NCBI GenBank assembly: GCA_008375315.1
Contig: CP032507.1
Coordinates: 2,035,001-2,099,000, forward strand
Direction of reading: 5' to 3'
Source: Ectothiorhodospiraceae bacterium BW-2
GTDB taxonomy: Bacteria; Pseudomonadota; Gammaproteobacteria; Thiohalomonadales; Thiohalomonadaceae
DNA length: 64,000 nt
This document shows, in pieces, positions 53,614 through 62,902 of the stretch. Each line of letters starts with the position of its first letter. Position 1 is the first letter of the stretch. Made by a program: the position numbers and the translations under genes. Under the pieces are notes generated by a model. It made no database searches. It saw only the letters and a list, made by a program, of their open reading frames with translations, and had not been told where the DNA came from.

Positions 53614-55208
53614 AGCCCTCTTTGGCTGTTGCACTCCCCCTTGCGCTGCTGATCGCCCTGTTGGGCGGCTGTAGTTCGGTGAGCGAGCGCGAGGGTGTGG
53701 TAGAGGAGCGGCTCAATCGCGCTGAGATTGAGATCGATATGGGGCAGTTAATCGTCCCAGGACGGGCCGAGCCCTCACCGAATCGCTCGTTGCAGCCGAC
53801 TCTAGCTGCCGATGCCCCTGCGCCAGAGCCGCTAGCCGGTATCTGTCTGCGACCGGATGATCTCTGGAGTCGTATGGGGGAGAGGCTACAGCTAGTCGGG
53901 TACCCGCAGCGTCGTGTCACCGAGCAGGTAGAACGCTATCTGCGCCACCCCGACTATTTAGTTCGTATTGCCGACAGAGCTCGCCCCTATCTCCACCTGC
54001 TAGTGAGTGAGGCGGAGCAGGCCGGAGTCCCGCTCGATTTTGTGCTGCTGCCGATGGTGGAGAGCGAGTTCGATCCCTTCGCCTACTCGGCCAGTGGCGC
54101 GGCGGGGTTGTGGCAATTTATGCCGGCGACCGGGCGCCGTTTTGAGCTGAAGCAGACCTGGTGGTACGATGGCCGGCGCGATATTCTCGCCTCGACTCGG
54201 GCGGCCTACGCCTATTTGACGCTACTGGCTGACCACTTTGATGGCGACTGGCTATTGGCGCTAGCGGCCTATAATGCCGGTGAGGGGCGGGTGCTTAAAG
54301 CGATAAAACAGAGCCGTGAACGGGGAGGCTCTGGCGATTTTTGGTCGTTAGCTAACTATCTACCGCAAGAGACGGGGAGCTATGTGCCCAAACTGCTAGC
54401 GCTGAGTGACATTATCGCCAATCCGGCCCGCTATGGGATTAGCCTAAAGGCGATCCCTGATGAGCCGCAGTTAGCGTCGGTGGCGGTGGATGCCCAAATT
54501 GAGGTGATGCTAGCGGCCGAGATGGCTGACATTTCGGTGGAGGAGCTGCATCGGCTCAACCCGGGTTTTAGCCGCTGGTCAACCGATCCCGATGGCCCCC
54601 ATCGTCTGCTGCTACCGCGCAGCCAAGTCGATACTTTTACCGCAGCGTTAGTTAACTATCCGGCCGAAAAGCGTGGCTCATGGCAACACTATGTGGTCAA
54701 AAAGGGTGATGTATTGGGTAAGATTGCGGTTACATTTAAGACCACGGTCGAGACGCTGCGCCAATTAAACCAGCTACAGGGCAACACCATTCGGGTAGGG
54801 CAGTCGTTAAAGATACCGCAGCCGCCGACTGCGGTGAGCGAGGTGCTCGAACGCCACCTCCCCCAGCACCAGCAGCGGCCGGAGCAGGCAACGGTGACTG
54901 AGCATCAGATAGTGAGTGGGGATAATCTGTGGGATATCGCGCGTCGCTACGGGGTTAAGGTCGAGCAGCTCACGCGCTGGAACCAACTTACCCCCAAAAC
55001 GGTACTGCGTCCGGGGCAGCGGCTACAGGTTTGGCAGCAGCCACAAAAGAGGCGGATCATTCACTATACGATTCAAAAGGGGGACTCGCTCTATGAGATT
55101 GCCAACCGCTTTAAGGTCACCCCTGATGAGATTAAGCGCTGGAACAATCTACACCAACGGCGCTATATCCATCCGGGTGAGCAGCTAAAGATTCACATTA
55201 GTGGCTAG
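53610..55208 (+). CDS. mltD: Membrane-bound lytic murein transglycosylase D
   Basis: 532 residues from TTG 53610. Lipobox LLGGC; SLT domain at about 145-290 with catalytic MVESEFDPFAYSASGAAGLWQFMPATG and LAAYNAGEGRVLKA; then three LysM modules (about 360-405, 435-480, 485-530) that bind peptidoglycan. Cleaves glycan strands with 1,6-anhydro ends. Operon with gloB by TTGA overlap. Confidence 0.95.
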   Translation: MKPSLAVALPLALLIALLGGCSSVSEREGVVEERLNRAEIEIDMGQLIVPGRAEPSPNRSLQPTLAADAPAPEPLAGICLRPDDLWSRMGERLQLVGYPQRRVTEQVERYLRHPDYLVRIADRARPYLHLLVSEAEQAGVPLDFVLLPMVESEFDPFAYSASGAAGLWQFMPATGRRFELKQTWWYDGRRDILASTRAAYAYLTLLADHFDGDWLLALAAYNAGEGRVLKAIKQSRERGGSGDFWSLANYLPQETGSYVPKLLALSDIIANPARYGISLKAIPDEPQLASVAVDAQIEVMLAAEMADISVEELHRLNPGFSRWSTDPDGPHRLLLPRSQVDTFTAALVNYPAEKRGSWQHYVVKKGDVLGKIAVTFKTTVETLRQLNQLQGNTIRVGQSLKIPQPPTAVSEVLERHLPQHQQRPEQATVTEHQIVSGDNLWDIARRYGVKVEQLTRWNQLTPKTVLRPGQRLQVWQQPQKRRIIHYTIQKGDSLYEIANRFKVTPDEIKRWNNLHQRRYIHPGEQLKIHISG

Positions 55209-55513
55209 GGGGTCGGTAACATCTCAATGATATTGGCTCCGATATCGTAGCCTTGCGCGACTGAATCACAGCGAATCACCTCGACCACCGCCTTAAGTGG
55301 CGGTACGATCATCTTCTCTGGTTGGAGATGGATGGTGAGACGGGTGCCGGGAGAGAGTGGGTTGTCGGTCATTAGCCGAATGCCGGTCGCGCTTAAGTCG
55401 AGTGTGGTGGCCAGATAGTGGTTCGGGTCACCCTCTAGTTGGTAGGTGGTTGGACACTCTACTCCCATACGAATAAAATCCCGTTTTTCGGTAAAATCGC
55501 CCCGTGTCAGCAC
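55205..55513 (-). CDS. PilZ-domain protein
   Basis: 102 residues from GTG 55513 with a perfect AAGGAGG. c-di-GMP-binding motifs KRDFIRMG (RxxxR) and LDLSATGIRL (D-x-S-x-x-G). A single-domain reader, possibly responding to the GGDEF protein at 42331. Its stop overlaps the convergent mltD stop by 4 bp. Confidence 0.9.
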   Translation of the reverse strand: MLTRGDFTEKRDFIRMGVECPTTYQLEGDPNHYLATTLDLSATGIRLMTDNPLSPGTRLTIHLQPEKMIVPPLKAVVEVIRCDSVAQGYDIGANIIEMLPTP

Positions 55514-55530
55514 AATAGCTCCTCCTTAGG

Positions 55531-55572
55531 ATGAAAAATTTATCTATTTGTATCAAACCTTGTTATCAATGA
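55531..55572 (+). CDS. Possible 13-codon leader frame upstream of mutS
   Basis: ATG 55531 after CCTTAGG reads [13 protein letters not shown] and its TGA overlaps ATG 55569 of mutS (ATGA). Because mutS has no Shine-Dalgarno sequence at that ATG, this frame may bring ribosomes to it. Coding status is uncertain. Confidence 0.3.
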   Translation: MKNLSICIKPCYQ

Positions 55573-58175
55573 CAACTGTAACGACACCGGCGATGGCCGG
55601 ATTTCCGGCTCCAGCCGACTTTGAGCGCCACACTCCAGTGATGCGTCAGTATCTACAGATCAAACAGGCGTACCCCGAGACGCTGCTCTTTTATCGCATG
55701 GGTGACTTTTATGAGCTCTTTTTTGAAGATGCGAAGGAGGCGGCGCGGCGGCTCAATATCACCCTAACCTCCCGTGGCAGTTCGGGGGGGGAGGCGATTG
55801 CGATGGCCGGAGTCCCCTACCATGCTGTCGAGAGCTATCTGGCGAAGCTGTTACGACAGGGGGTGGCGGTCGCGATTTGTGAACAGATGGGAGATCCGGC
55901 TCAGAGTAAGGGGCCGGTAGAGCGGGAGGTGGTGCGGGTGGTGACTCCCGGCACGGTGACCGATGCCGCTTTTTTGGAGGAGCGGCGCGATAATCTGCTT
56001 GCGGTCGTGGGGGGGGGAGAGCCGCAGCTAGCATTAGCGACCCTAGAGTTAGCTAGTGGCCGGTTACAGGTGCGGCGCTTACGCAGTGAGACGGCGCTAA
56101 AAGATGAGCTACAGCGGCTCCAGCCGGCGGAGCTGCTGCTGGCCGAACATCTACAGTTAGCGCTGGATCACCCCTGTCAGCGGCCGTGGCCGGCGTGGTA
56201 TTTTGAGCTTGAGAGCGGATACCGCCTTATCTGTGAGCAGTTTGGAGTCAACTCGCTGCATGGCTTTGGGCTGGAGGGGGAGAGCGCTGCGATAGTGACC
56301 GTGGCGGCGCTACTGCGCTACGCCTCTCAGACTCAGTTACGCTCCTTGCCCCATATTCGTAGTATTCAGTTTGAACCTGATCGGCACCAAATTCGTATCG
56401 ACGCCCATAGTCGTCGCCATCTGGAGATCGATACCAGTTTAAGCGGGCAGCCGCGCCACACGCTGCTCGCGGTGGTCGATCTGACTGTCAATCCGATGGG
56501 GGCGAGAGAGCTGCGGCGCTGGCTGAATACGCCGTTAAGGGAGAGCGCTACGCTAGGTAAGAGGCAGGCGGCGGTAGCGGCACTGCGACCGCTAATCGAT
56601 TCGCCGTTAGGGGAGCTGCTGCACCGGATGGGCGATTTGGAGCGGATCTGTGCCCGTATCGCACTTAAATCGGCTCGCCCACGCGATCTACTCCAGCTTC
56701 GTAACGGGTTAAGAGAGCTACCGAGTCTCATCGAGCGGCTCCAGCAGCTACAGGAGCCGCTGCTACAGCAGATGGCGCTTGAGTTAGCGCCGCTACCCTC
56801 GCTATGCCAAGCGCTACAGCAGGCTCTGGTAGAGGAGCCGCCGGCACTGATTCGTGACGGAGGGGTGATCGCCGCCGGTTACCACGCTGAGCTCGATCAG
56901 CTACGGGCGCTGCAGGGCGATAGCGATCAATTTTTGCAGCAGTTAGAGCTTAAGGAGCGCCAACGGAGTGGCATCGCTACGCTAAAAGTCCGTTATAACC
57001 GAGTTCACGGCTACTATATTGAGGTCGGGCGCAGCCATAGTGAGGCGGTTCCGGCTGACTATAGTCGCCGCCAGACGCTAAAAAATTATGAGCGCTATGT
57101 TACCGAGGAGCTAAAAGCGTTTGAGGAGCGGGCGTTAAGTGCCGCTGAGCGGGCGCTGGCGTTGGAGAGGGCGCTCTATGAGCAGCTACTAGAGCAGATA
57201 GGGGAGGAGTTAGAGCCGCTGCAACACAATAGCGCTCTTATCAGTGAGCTCGACTGCTACCTCTCGATCGCCAACGCGGTGCAGCGGTATCGGCTAGTTG
57301 CCGCCGACTATACTACCGAGGCGAGGCTGACCATTCGTCAGGGGCGTCACCTAGTGGTCGAACAGGCGGGCGAGAGCCACTTTATCGCCAATGATACCGA
57401 TATCACCCCGACAGCGCGGCTACAGCTCATTACCGGCCCTAACATGGGGGGGAAATCGACCTATATGCGCCAAATCGCCTTGATTGTGCTGCTCGGCTAC
57501 AGCATCGGTTTCGTTCCGGCCGAGGCGGCGCGACTTGGGCCGGTGGATCAGATATTTACCCGTATTGGGGCGTCGGACGATCTGGCGGGGGGGCGCTCGA
57601 CCTTTATGGTCGAAATGAGCGAAACGGCTCATATTCTCCACAACGCCACCGCTGAAAGTTTGGTGTTAATGGATGAGATTGGTCGGGGGACATCGACCTT
57701 TGATGGCTTAGCGCTAGCATGGGCGGTGGCGACCGAGCTGAGTGCGATTGGGGCGGCAACGCTCTTTTCGACCCACTATTTTCAACTCACCGAGCTGGCG
57801 CAGCAGCTAGCGGGGGTGGCCAATTTTCACCTTGATGCGATAGAGCATCGGGGGACGATTATCTTTAAGCATCAACTAAAATCGGGGCCAGCTAGTCGTA
57901 GTTATGGCCTACAGGTGGCGGCCTTAGCAGGGGTGCCGTCGGCGGTGATTCAGCAGGCGCAACAGCAGCTACAGCGACTGGAGCGGCAGTCGTTAACTGA
58001 AGGGGGGCCGGCTGAGACTGCGCCCCCCCCTGCTATCGACGACTGTAGAGAGCAGGAGGCGGCACTTGAGCTCTATCAGGCGCTGTTGCAGCTTAAGATC
58101 GATGATCTAACGCCGAGAGAGGCGCTACAGTGGCTTTATGAGTGGCGTGAGCGGGTGATGGGCGATATAGTATAA
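55569..58175 (+). CDS. mutS: DNA mismatch repair protein MutS
   Basis: 868 residues from ATG 55569 (TTG 55548 and ATG 55593 are alternatives). Mismatch-contacting [13 protein letters not shown], core and clamp domains, Walker [26 protein letters not shown], and [10 protein letters not shown]. Recognises mispairs and starts repair with MutL. The C-terminal tail (about 820-868) holds the expected tetramerisation region. Monocistronic by spacing. Confidence 0.96.
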   Translation: MTTVTTPAMAGFPAPADFERHTPVMRQYLQIKQAYPETLLFYRMGDFYELFFEDAKEAARRLNITLTSRGSSGGEAIAMAGVPYHAVESYLAKLLRQGVAVAICEQMGDPAQSKGPVEREVVRVVTPGTVTDAAFLEERRDNLLAVVGGGEPQLALATLELASGRLQVRRLRSETALKDELQRLQPAELLLAEHLQLALDHPCQRPWPAWYFELESGYRLICEQFGVNSLHGFGLEGESAAIVTVAALLRYASQTQLRSLPHIRSIQFEPDRHQIRIDAHSRRHLEIDTSLSGQPRHTLLAVVDLTVNPMGARELRRWLNTPLRESATLGKRQAAVAALRPLIDSPLGELLHRMGDLERICARIALKSARPRDLLQLRNGLRELPSLIERLQQLQEPLLQQMALELAPLPSLCQALQQALVEEPPALIRDGGVIAAGYHAELDQLRALQGDSDQFLQQLELKERQRSGIATLKVRYNRVHGYYIEVGRSHSEAVPADYSRRQTLKNYERYVTEELKAFEERALSAAERALALERALYEQLLEQIGEELEPLQHNSALISELDCYLSIANAVQRYRLVAADYTTEARLTIRQGRHLVVEQAGESHFIANDTDITPTARLQLITGPNMGGKSTYMRQIALIVLLGYSIGFVPAEAARLGPVDQIFTRIGASDDLAGGRSTFMVEMSETAHILHNATAESLVLMDEIGRGTSTFDGLALAWAVATELSAIGAATLFSTHYFQLTELAQQLAGVANFHLDAIEHRGTIIFKHQLKSGPASRSYGLQVAALAGVPSAVIQQAQQQLQRLERQSLTEGGPAETAPPPAIDDCREQEAALELYQALLQLKIDDLTPREALQWLYEWRERVMGDIV

Positions 58176-58255
58176 GATAAGGATAGGCTAGAGGGTACAC
58201 AACACGATGACTTCCGTTGCGGCGGCGATGTTTATCAACATAGGAGCAGAGTGAG

Positions 58256-59299
58256 ATGTCTTTAGAGGTGACGCAGTTAGGTGAGAGTGCACTGTATGTC
58301 TCAAAAATAGGTCTAGGAACCATGACCTTTGGCGAACAAAATAGCGAGGCCGAGGCGCATCAGCAGCTCGATTATGCGCTAGAGGCCGGCATTAACTTGA
58401 TCGATACCGCCGAGATGTATCCGGTGCCCGCTAGGGCCGAGACGGTACACCGTACCGAGTCGATCGTTGGTCACTGGTTAGCACGCCAGCCACGGGAGAG
58501 GATTATTCTATCGACCAAGGCGACCGGCGGCGGGCGCGGTATGGGGTGGATTCGAGGCGGAGATCACGCCTTTACTCGCGCGAACTTGCGCCGAGCGCTC
58601 GAAGGATCGCTAACACGGCTGCAGAGTGACTATATCGATCTCTATCAACTCCACTGGCCAGAACGCAACACCCCGATGTTTGGTCAGTTTCGTTTTCATC
58701 CAGCCTTAGAGCACGACTCTACCCCGATTGAGGAGACACTCGCGGCCCTCTCCGAGTTGGTCGATGAGGGCAAGGTGCGGGCGATAGGGCTCTCTAATGA
58801 GTGGCCGTGGGGGGTGATGCGGTTCTTACAGGCTGCGAAAGAGCACAACTTACCGCGCATCGTCTCGGTACAGAACTGCTATAATCTACTTAACCGTACC
58901 TATGAGACGGCGCTGTTAGAGCTTAACTACCGCGAAAAGATCGCCCTGCTAGCCTACTCTCCGCTCGCCTTTGGCCACTTAAGCGGCAAATATCTGCACC
59001 ATCCGCTGGCCGACGGGCGCGTGACCCGCTTTGGTGCCTTCTCCCAGCGTTATGCTAAGCCGATGGTTCCTGTTGCGCTTAAGGCTTACAGCGAGGCGGC
59101 AGCGCAGTTTGGCCTCTCTCTCACTCAGTTTGCGCTAGCCTATGTTTACTCGCGTTGGTTCTGTGCGACGACCCTGATCGGTGCGACTACCATGGCGCAG
59201 CTACAGGAGAATATCGCGGCGATAGAGATTCATTGGAGTGAGGCGATGGAGCAGGCGGTGGATGAGATTCAGTTGAGTTACTTTAATCCAGCGCCCTAA
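58256..59299 (+). CDS. tas: NADP(H)-dependent aldo/keto reductase, Tas type
   Basis: 347 residues; AGGAG upstream. AKR fold: GLGTMTFGEQNSEAEAHQQLDYALEAGINLIDTAEMYP (Asp, Tyr), LSTKATGGG (Lys), YIDLYQLHWPERNTPMFG (His), C-terminal cofactor loop IGATTMAQLQENI. The long Tas-type loop (RTESIVGHWL, LHWPERNTPMFGQ) separates it from other AKRs. Physiological substrate unknown. Confidence 0.9.
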   Translation: MSLEVTQLGESALYVSKIGLGTMTFGEQNSEAEAHQQLDYALEAGINLIDTAEMYPVPARAETVHRTESIVGHWLARQPRERIILSTKATGGGRGMGWIRGGDHAFTRANLRRALEGSLTRLQSDYIDLYQLHWPERNTPMFGQFRFHPALEHDSTPIEETLAALSELVDEGKVRAIGLSNEWPWGVMRFLQAAKEHNLPRIVSVQNCYNLLNRTYETALLELNYREKIALLAYSPLAFGHLSGKYLHHPLADGRVTRFGAFSQRYAKPMVPVALKAYSEAAAQFGLSLTQFALAYVYSRWFCATTLIGATTMAQLQENIAAIEIHWSEAMEQAVDEIQLSYFNPAP

Positions 59300-59359
59300 T
59301 AGCGTTATGATGGCGCTACGGTTGGGTGCTTAACAATAGACTAGGGGAGCTTTTTGGCG

Positions 59360-60571
59360 ATGATTGAATTTTTTTCTGCTAGCACACGGATGGTCAATTC
59401 GGTTCGAGCGATGACTGAGTGTATGGAGGCGGCACTAGGAGAGGCCAATCAGGCGTGTGATCTGGTGGTCATTCACGCCTCACTAGGCCACCATTTTCAG
59501 CAACTAGCTGAGACGGCAATAAAGTTAGCCCCCTCGGCGAGGGTGGTCGGTAGCTCCTGTTGTGGCGTTATCGGCAGCGAAGGGGTGAGCGAGTCGATGA
59601 AAGATGTGGCGATTATGGCGCTGCGCGGTAAGGGTGAGATCGTGGTGGCTCATGTCGATGGTATCTATAGCGGTAACTCGTTCGAGAAGGCGGTGGAGCT
59701 AGCAGAACAGCTCAAAGCGGCCAATCCGGCTATCAATATGGTACACCTGCTCGCCTCTGGTATCGATATTAACGACGATCTCTGCATCGCCGGCTTAGAG
59801 AGCGTTCTTGGGCCGGAGGTGACCCTTTTTGGGGCGACTTCGGCCGATAATATGCGCGGTAAGGTGAGCTACCAAATTGTGGATGATAAGGTCTATGAAC
59901 ATGCGGCTTGGGCGGTCGGCTATGCCGATCCAACGCTCAAAGTCGATACTCAAGCGACTCACGGCTTTATCGCCGTCGGTGAGCCGTTGGTGGTGACCCG
60001 CTCTGAGGGGAATCGGATTATTGAGTTCGATGGTCGCCCGGCGTGGGAGGCCTATACCGAACGGCTCGGGCTGAGCGCTGCGGCAAACTGTGGCGATACC
60101 ATTCCGGTAGGTGCTCTGGCAGAGAGACTACCGGCCGAGTTGGCGGCGGAGTATGGCAACGACCATATTTTGCGGGTGGTGACCCAAAAGAGGGACGATG
60201 GCAGTATGATGTATGCCACCTCCTGCCCCGAAGGGAGCGAGCTCTGGATTACTATTCGCGATGAAGAGCGAATTTTTAACGATATGAACCGCATGATTGA
60301 GCAGATGTTGCAGCGCATGGGAGGCAGCAGACCGGTGGCGGTGTTCCATGCCGACTGTTTAGCGCGGGGGCGATTTCTGTTTAATCGGGTCATGAAGGAG
60401 GAGCTAGTCGGGCAGATGCAGTATCCGTTAGCGACCGATGGCGAGATTCCCCCGTGGTTGGGGATGTACGGTTTTGGTGAATTTGCCCGTCTGGGCGGGA
60501 AAAATACCTACCATAACTACTCTACCGCTATCTACGCCCTCTATCGTGAGGGGGCTAATACGAGCGCTTAG
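59360..60571 (+). CDS. FIST-domain sensor protein
   Basis: 403 residues from ATG 59360 (TTG 59354 possible; AGGGGAG upstream). FIST N domain about 20-210 (VVGSSCCGVIGSEGV, GATSADNMRG) and FIST C about 220-390 (GRPAWEAYTERLG, CLARGRFLFNR, GMYGFGEFARLGG). FIST proteins sense small ligands and are usually linked to two-component or chemotaxis output, here the hybrid kinase starting 9 bp downstream. Confidence 0.9.
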   Translation: MIEFFSASTRMVNSVRAMTECMEAALGEANQACDLVVIHASLGHHFQQLAETAIKLAPSARVVGSSCCGVIGSEGVSESMKDVAIMALRGKGEIVVAHVDGIYSGNSFEKAVELAEQLKAANPAINMVHLLASGIDINDDLCIAGLESVLGPEVTLFGATSADNMRGKVSYQIVDDKVYEHAAWAVGYADPTLKVDTQATHGFIAVGEPLVVTRSEGNRIIEFDGRPAWEAYTERLGLSAAANCGDTIPVGALAERLPAELAAEYGNDHILRVVTQKRDDGSMMYATSCPEGSELWITIRDEERIFNDMNRMIEQMLQRMGGSRPVAVFHADCLARGRFLFNRVMKEELVGQMQYPLATDGEIPPWLGMYGFGEFARLGGKNTYHNYSTAIYALYREGANTSA

Positions 60572-60579
60572 GCTGTGAT

Positions 60580-62874
60580 ATGCCGCGCATAGAGAGGGAG
60601 AGAGAGCGAAGCTACGCTGAGCTAGAGCAGGCCTATGCCGCGCTCAAAGAGCAGATTAGCCACTTTTCGGTGGTGCAGCAGCAGCTAATTAATACCCGCG
60701 ACCAGCTCGATCGGGAGCTAGTTCGCTTCGGTTCTATGCAGCGCTATAACACCTTGGCGCTACAGCAGCAGGATATTGACCACTTTGCGCTCACTACGGT
60801 AGAGGCGGTGATCGAGATTTTTGAACTTGAGTTCGGTCTGTTATGGTTGGTCGAGGAGGAGGGGGGGGAGCTTGCCCCTGATCCTAACGCGGTAGAGGGG
60901 TTGGCGACGGATCAGATCGAGTGGCAACCGCTGCGAGGCTGGTTGGCGCAGCTATCCATCGACTCGGGAGGCGCGATTGTTGAGAGCGACGCCCTGCCGC
61001 CGGCGCAGGCATCGTTGTCGCTGTCGCAGCTACTGCTCTACCCCTGCATGAGTGAACGAGGCCTGTTAGGCTACCTCTTTACTGGGGTGACGCTGGAGGG
61101 GGCCGACTTCTATGATCCGGCTAAGCCTGAGCTTCTCACCTCATTTAATGTCTTTGGCCAACAGGTCTCGGCGCTACTCGATAACCGTCTTGATGCGGCG
61201 GTGATTAAGCTGCAGATGGAGCGAATCCGTATCTCAGAGCAGCAGCAGCGTCTCGCTAAGGAGGAGGCGTTGCAGGCTAATGAGGCCAAAGGGCTCTTTT
61301 TGGCCAATATGAGCCACGAAATTCGTACCCCGATGAACGGCGTGTTAGGGATGATGCAGATGTTGCAGCAGACCCCCCTCAATGAGCAGCAGCTAGAGTA
61401 TCTGACCACTGCCATTGAGTCGGGGGATTGGTTGATGCGGGTGATTAACGATACTCTCGACTACTCCAAAATCGATGCCGGTAAACTAAAGGTCGAGTCA
61501 GCACCGTTTGCGCTTGCCCATGAGATCGAGGCGGTGGCGTCGCTGCTACAGCCTCGTGCTGAGGCGAAGTCGATCACGCTTGACGTCGCCTTAGATCCCG
61601 CTTTGCCAGAGGCGGTTGCGGGGGATTCGGTACGCCTGCGGCAGATTTTGACCAATCTGGTCGGTAATAGCATCAAGTTTACCCAGCAAGGGGGGGTAAT
61701 GATGGCTGTGGTGCGCCTTCCCGCTTCGACCGCGCAACAGGTGTGGATTCGGTTTGATGTCAAAGATAGCGGTATCGGTATTAGCAAGGAGGTACAGAGC
61801 GAAATCTTTAACGCCTTCGCCCAAGCCGATAACTCCACCACCCGTAAATTTGGCGGTACCGGTCTGGGATTGTCGATCTCCAAGCGGCTAGTTCAGCTAA
61901 TGGGTGGTGAGCTGCTGCTAGAGAGCGAACCGGAGCAGGGGGCGCGCTTTTGGTTCGAGCTGCCGTTTTCGGTTGCCGCCACTGCGCCGCAGGTCATTAC
62001 CGCTAGCCAAGCTGAGGAGCGGTTTGAGGGGGAGGTTCTGCTAGTCGAGGATCATTGGGTTAACCAAAAGCTTGCACGCTCGTTGTTTGAGAGTCTCGGC
62101 CTGAGTGTGACTGTGGCCGACAACGGCCAAGTAGCGGTCGATACTATTAAACAGCGCAGTTTTGGTGCGATCTTTATGGATTGCCAAATGCCGCTACTCG
62201 ATGGCTATGCCGCAACTAAGCTGATTCGTAAGTGGGAGCAGGAGCGCAATCTGCCTCGTAGCCACATTATTGCCCTGACGGCCAATGCCACTTCGGAGGA
62301 GCGGACGCGCTGTATCGCTTGTGGCATGGACGATTTTTTGACTAAACCCTTTAATCGTAACGATATTATTGCTCGGTTACAGGCTATTTTTGCCGCCTCT
62401 GCTAAGGCGTCGTCTGAAGCTGGGGCTGATTTTGACTCTAAATCTGAATCGGCTCAGGTCGCGGCAGAGCCGCCGAGCACTGCCCCGTTGCCGGAGAAGT
62501 TCAGTGGCGAACTGCTTCTGGTTGAAGACAATTTGGTGAATCAGAAAATTGCCGAAGTGGTGTTTAAGAGTCTTGGCTTAACGGTGACGATTGCCGCTAA
62601 TGGTGAGGAGGCGGTGGCTATCTGTCGGCAGCGGCGGTTTGATATTATCTTTATGGATCTACAGATGCCGGTGATGGATGGTTTTGATGCCACGATCGGT
62701 ATTCGCCACTATGAGCGGCAGCAGGGGCTCTCACCGACGCCGATTATTGCGCTAACTGCGAATGCAACCGATGGCCATCGTGAACGCTGCTTTGCGGTCG
62801 GGATGGACGACTTTTTAACTAAGCCGCTCAATCGTGATGAGATCGTGCAGCGACTAGCAACGAGACTCGTTTAG
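60580..62874 (+). CDS. Hybrid sensor histidine kinase with two receiver domains
   Basis: 764 residues. N-terminal coiled coil (1-50), GAF-like region about 60-210, HisKA with NMSHEIRTPMNGVLG (phospho-His), HATPase_c with NLVGNSIKFT, DSGIGIS and FGGTGLGLSISKRL, then REC1 (about 480-600, MDCQMPLLDGY) and REC2 (about 645-760, MDLQMPVMDGF), both with phospho-Asp and Lys. No transmembrane segment, so the FIST protein encoded just upstream probably supplies the input. No HPt or output domain in it. Confidence 0.93.
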   Translation: MPRIERERERSYAELEQAYAALKEQISHFSVVQQQLINTRDQLDRELVRFGSMQRYNTLALQQQDIDHFALTTVEAVIEIFELEFGLLWLVEEEGGELAPDPNAVEGLATDQIEWQPLRGWLAQLSIDSGGAIVESDALPPAQASLSLSQLLLYPCMSERGLLGYLFTGVTLEGADFYDPAKPELLTSFNVFGQQVSALLDNRLDAAVIKLQMERIRISEQQQRLAKEEALQANEAKGLFLANMSHEIRTPMNGVLGMMQMLQQTPLNEQQLEYLTTAIESGDWLMRVINDTLDYSKIDAGKLKVESAPFALAHEIEAVASLLQPRAEAKSITLDVALDPALPEAVAGDSVRLRQILTNLVGNSIKFTQQGGVMMAVVRLPASTAQQVWIRFDVKDSGIGISKEVQSEIFNAFAQADNSTTRKFGGTGLGLSISKRLVQLMGGELLLESEPEQGARFWFELPFSVAATAPQVITASQAEERFEGEVLLVEDHWVNQKLARSLFESLGLSVTVADNGQVAVDTIKQRSFGAIFMDCQMPLLDGYAATKLIRKWEQERNLPRSHIIALTANATSEERTRCIACGMDDFLTKPFNRNDIIARLQAIFAASAKASSEAGADFDSKSESAQVAAEPPSTAPLPEKFSGELLLVEDNLVNQKIAEVVFKSLGLTVTIAANGEEAVAICRQRRFDIIFMDLQMPVMDGFDATIGIRHYERQQGLSPTPIIALTANATDGHRERCFAVGMDDFLTKPLNRDEIVQRLATRLV

Positions 62875-62902
62875 AGTCGGGGGTTACAAAAGGATGATAG
62901 TG

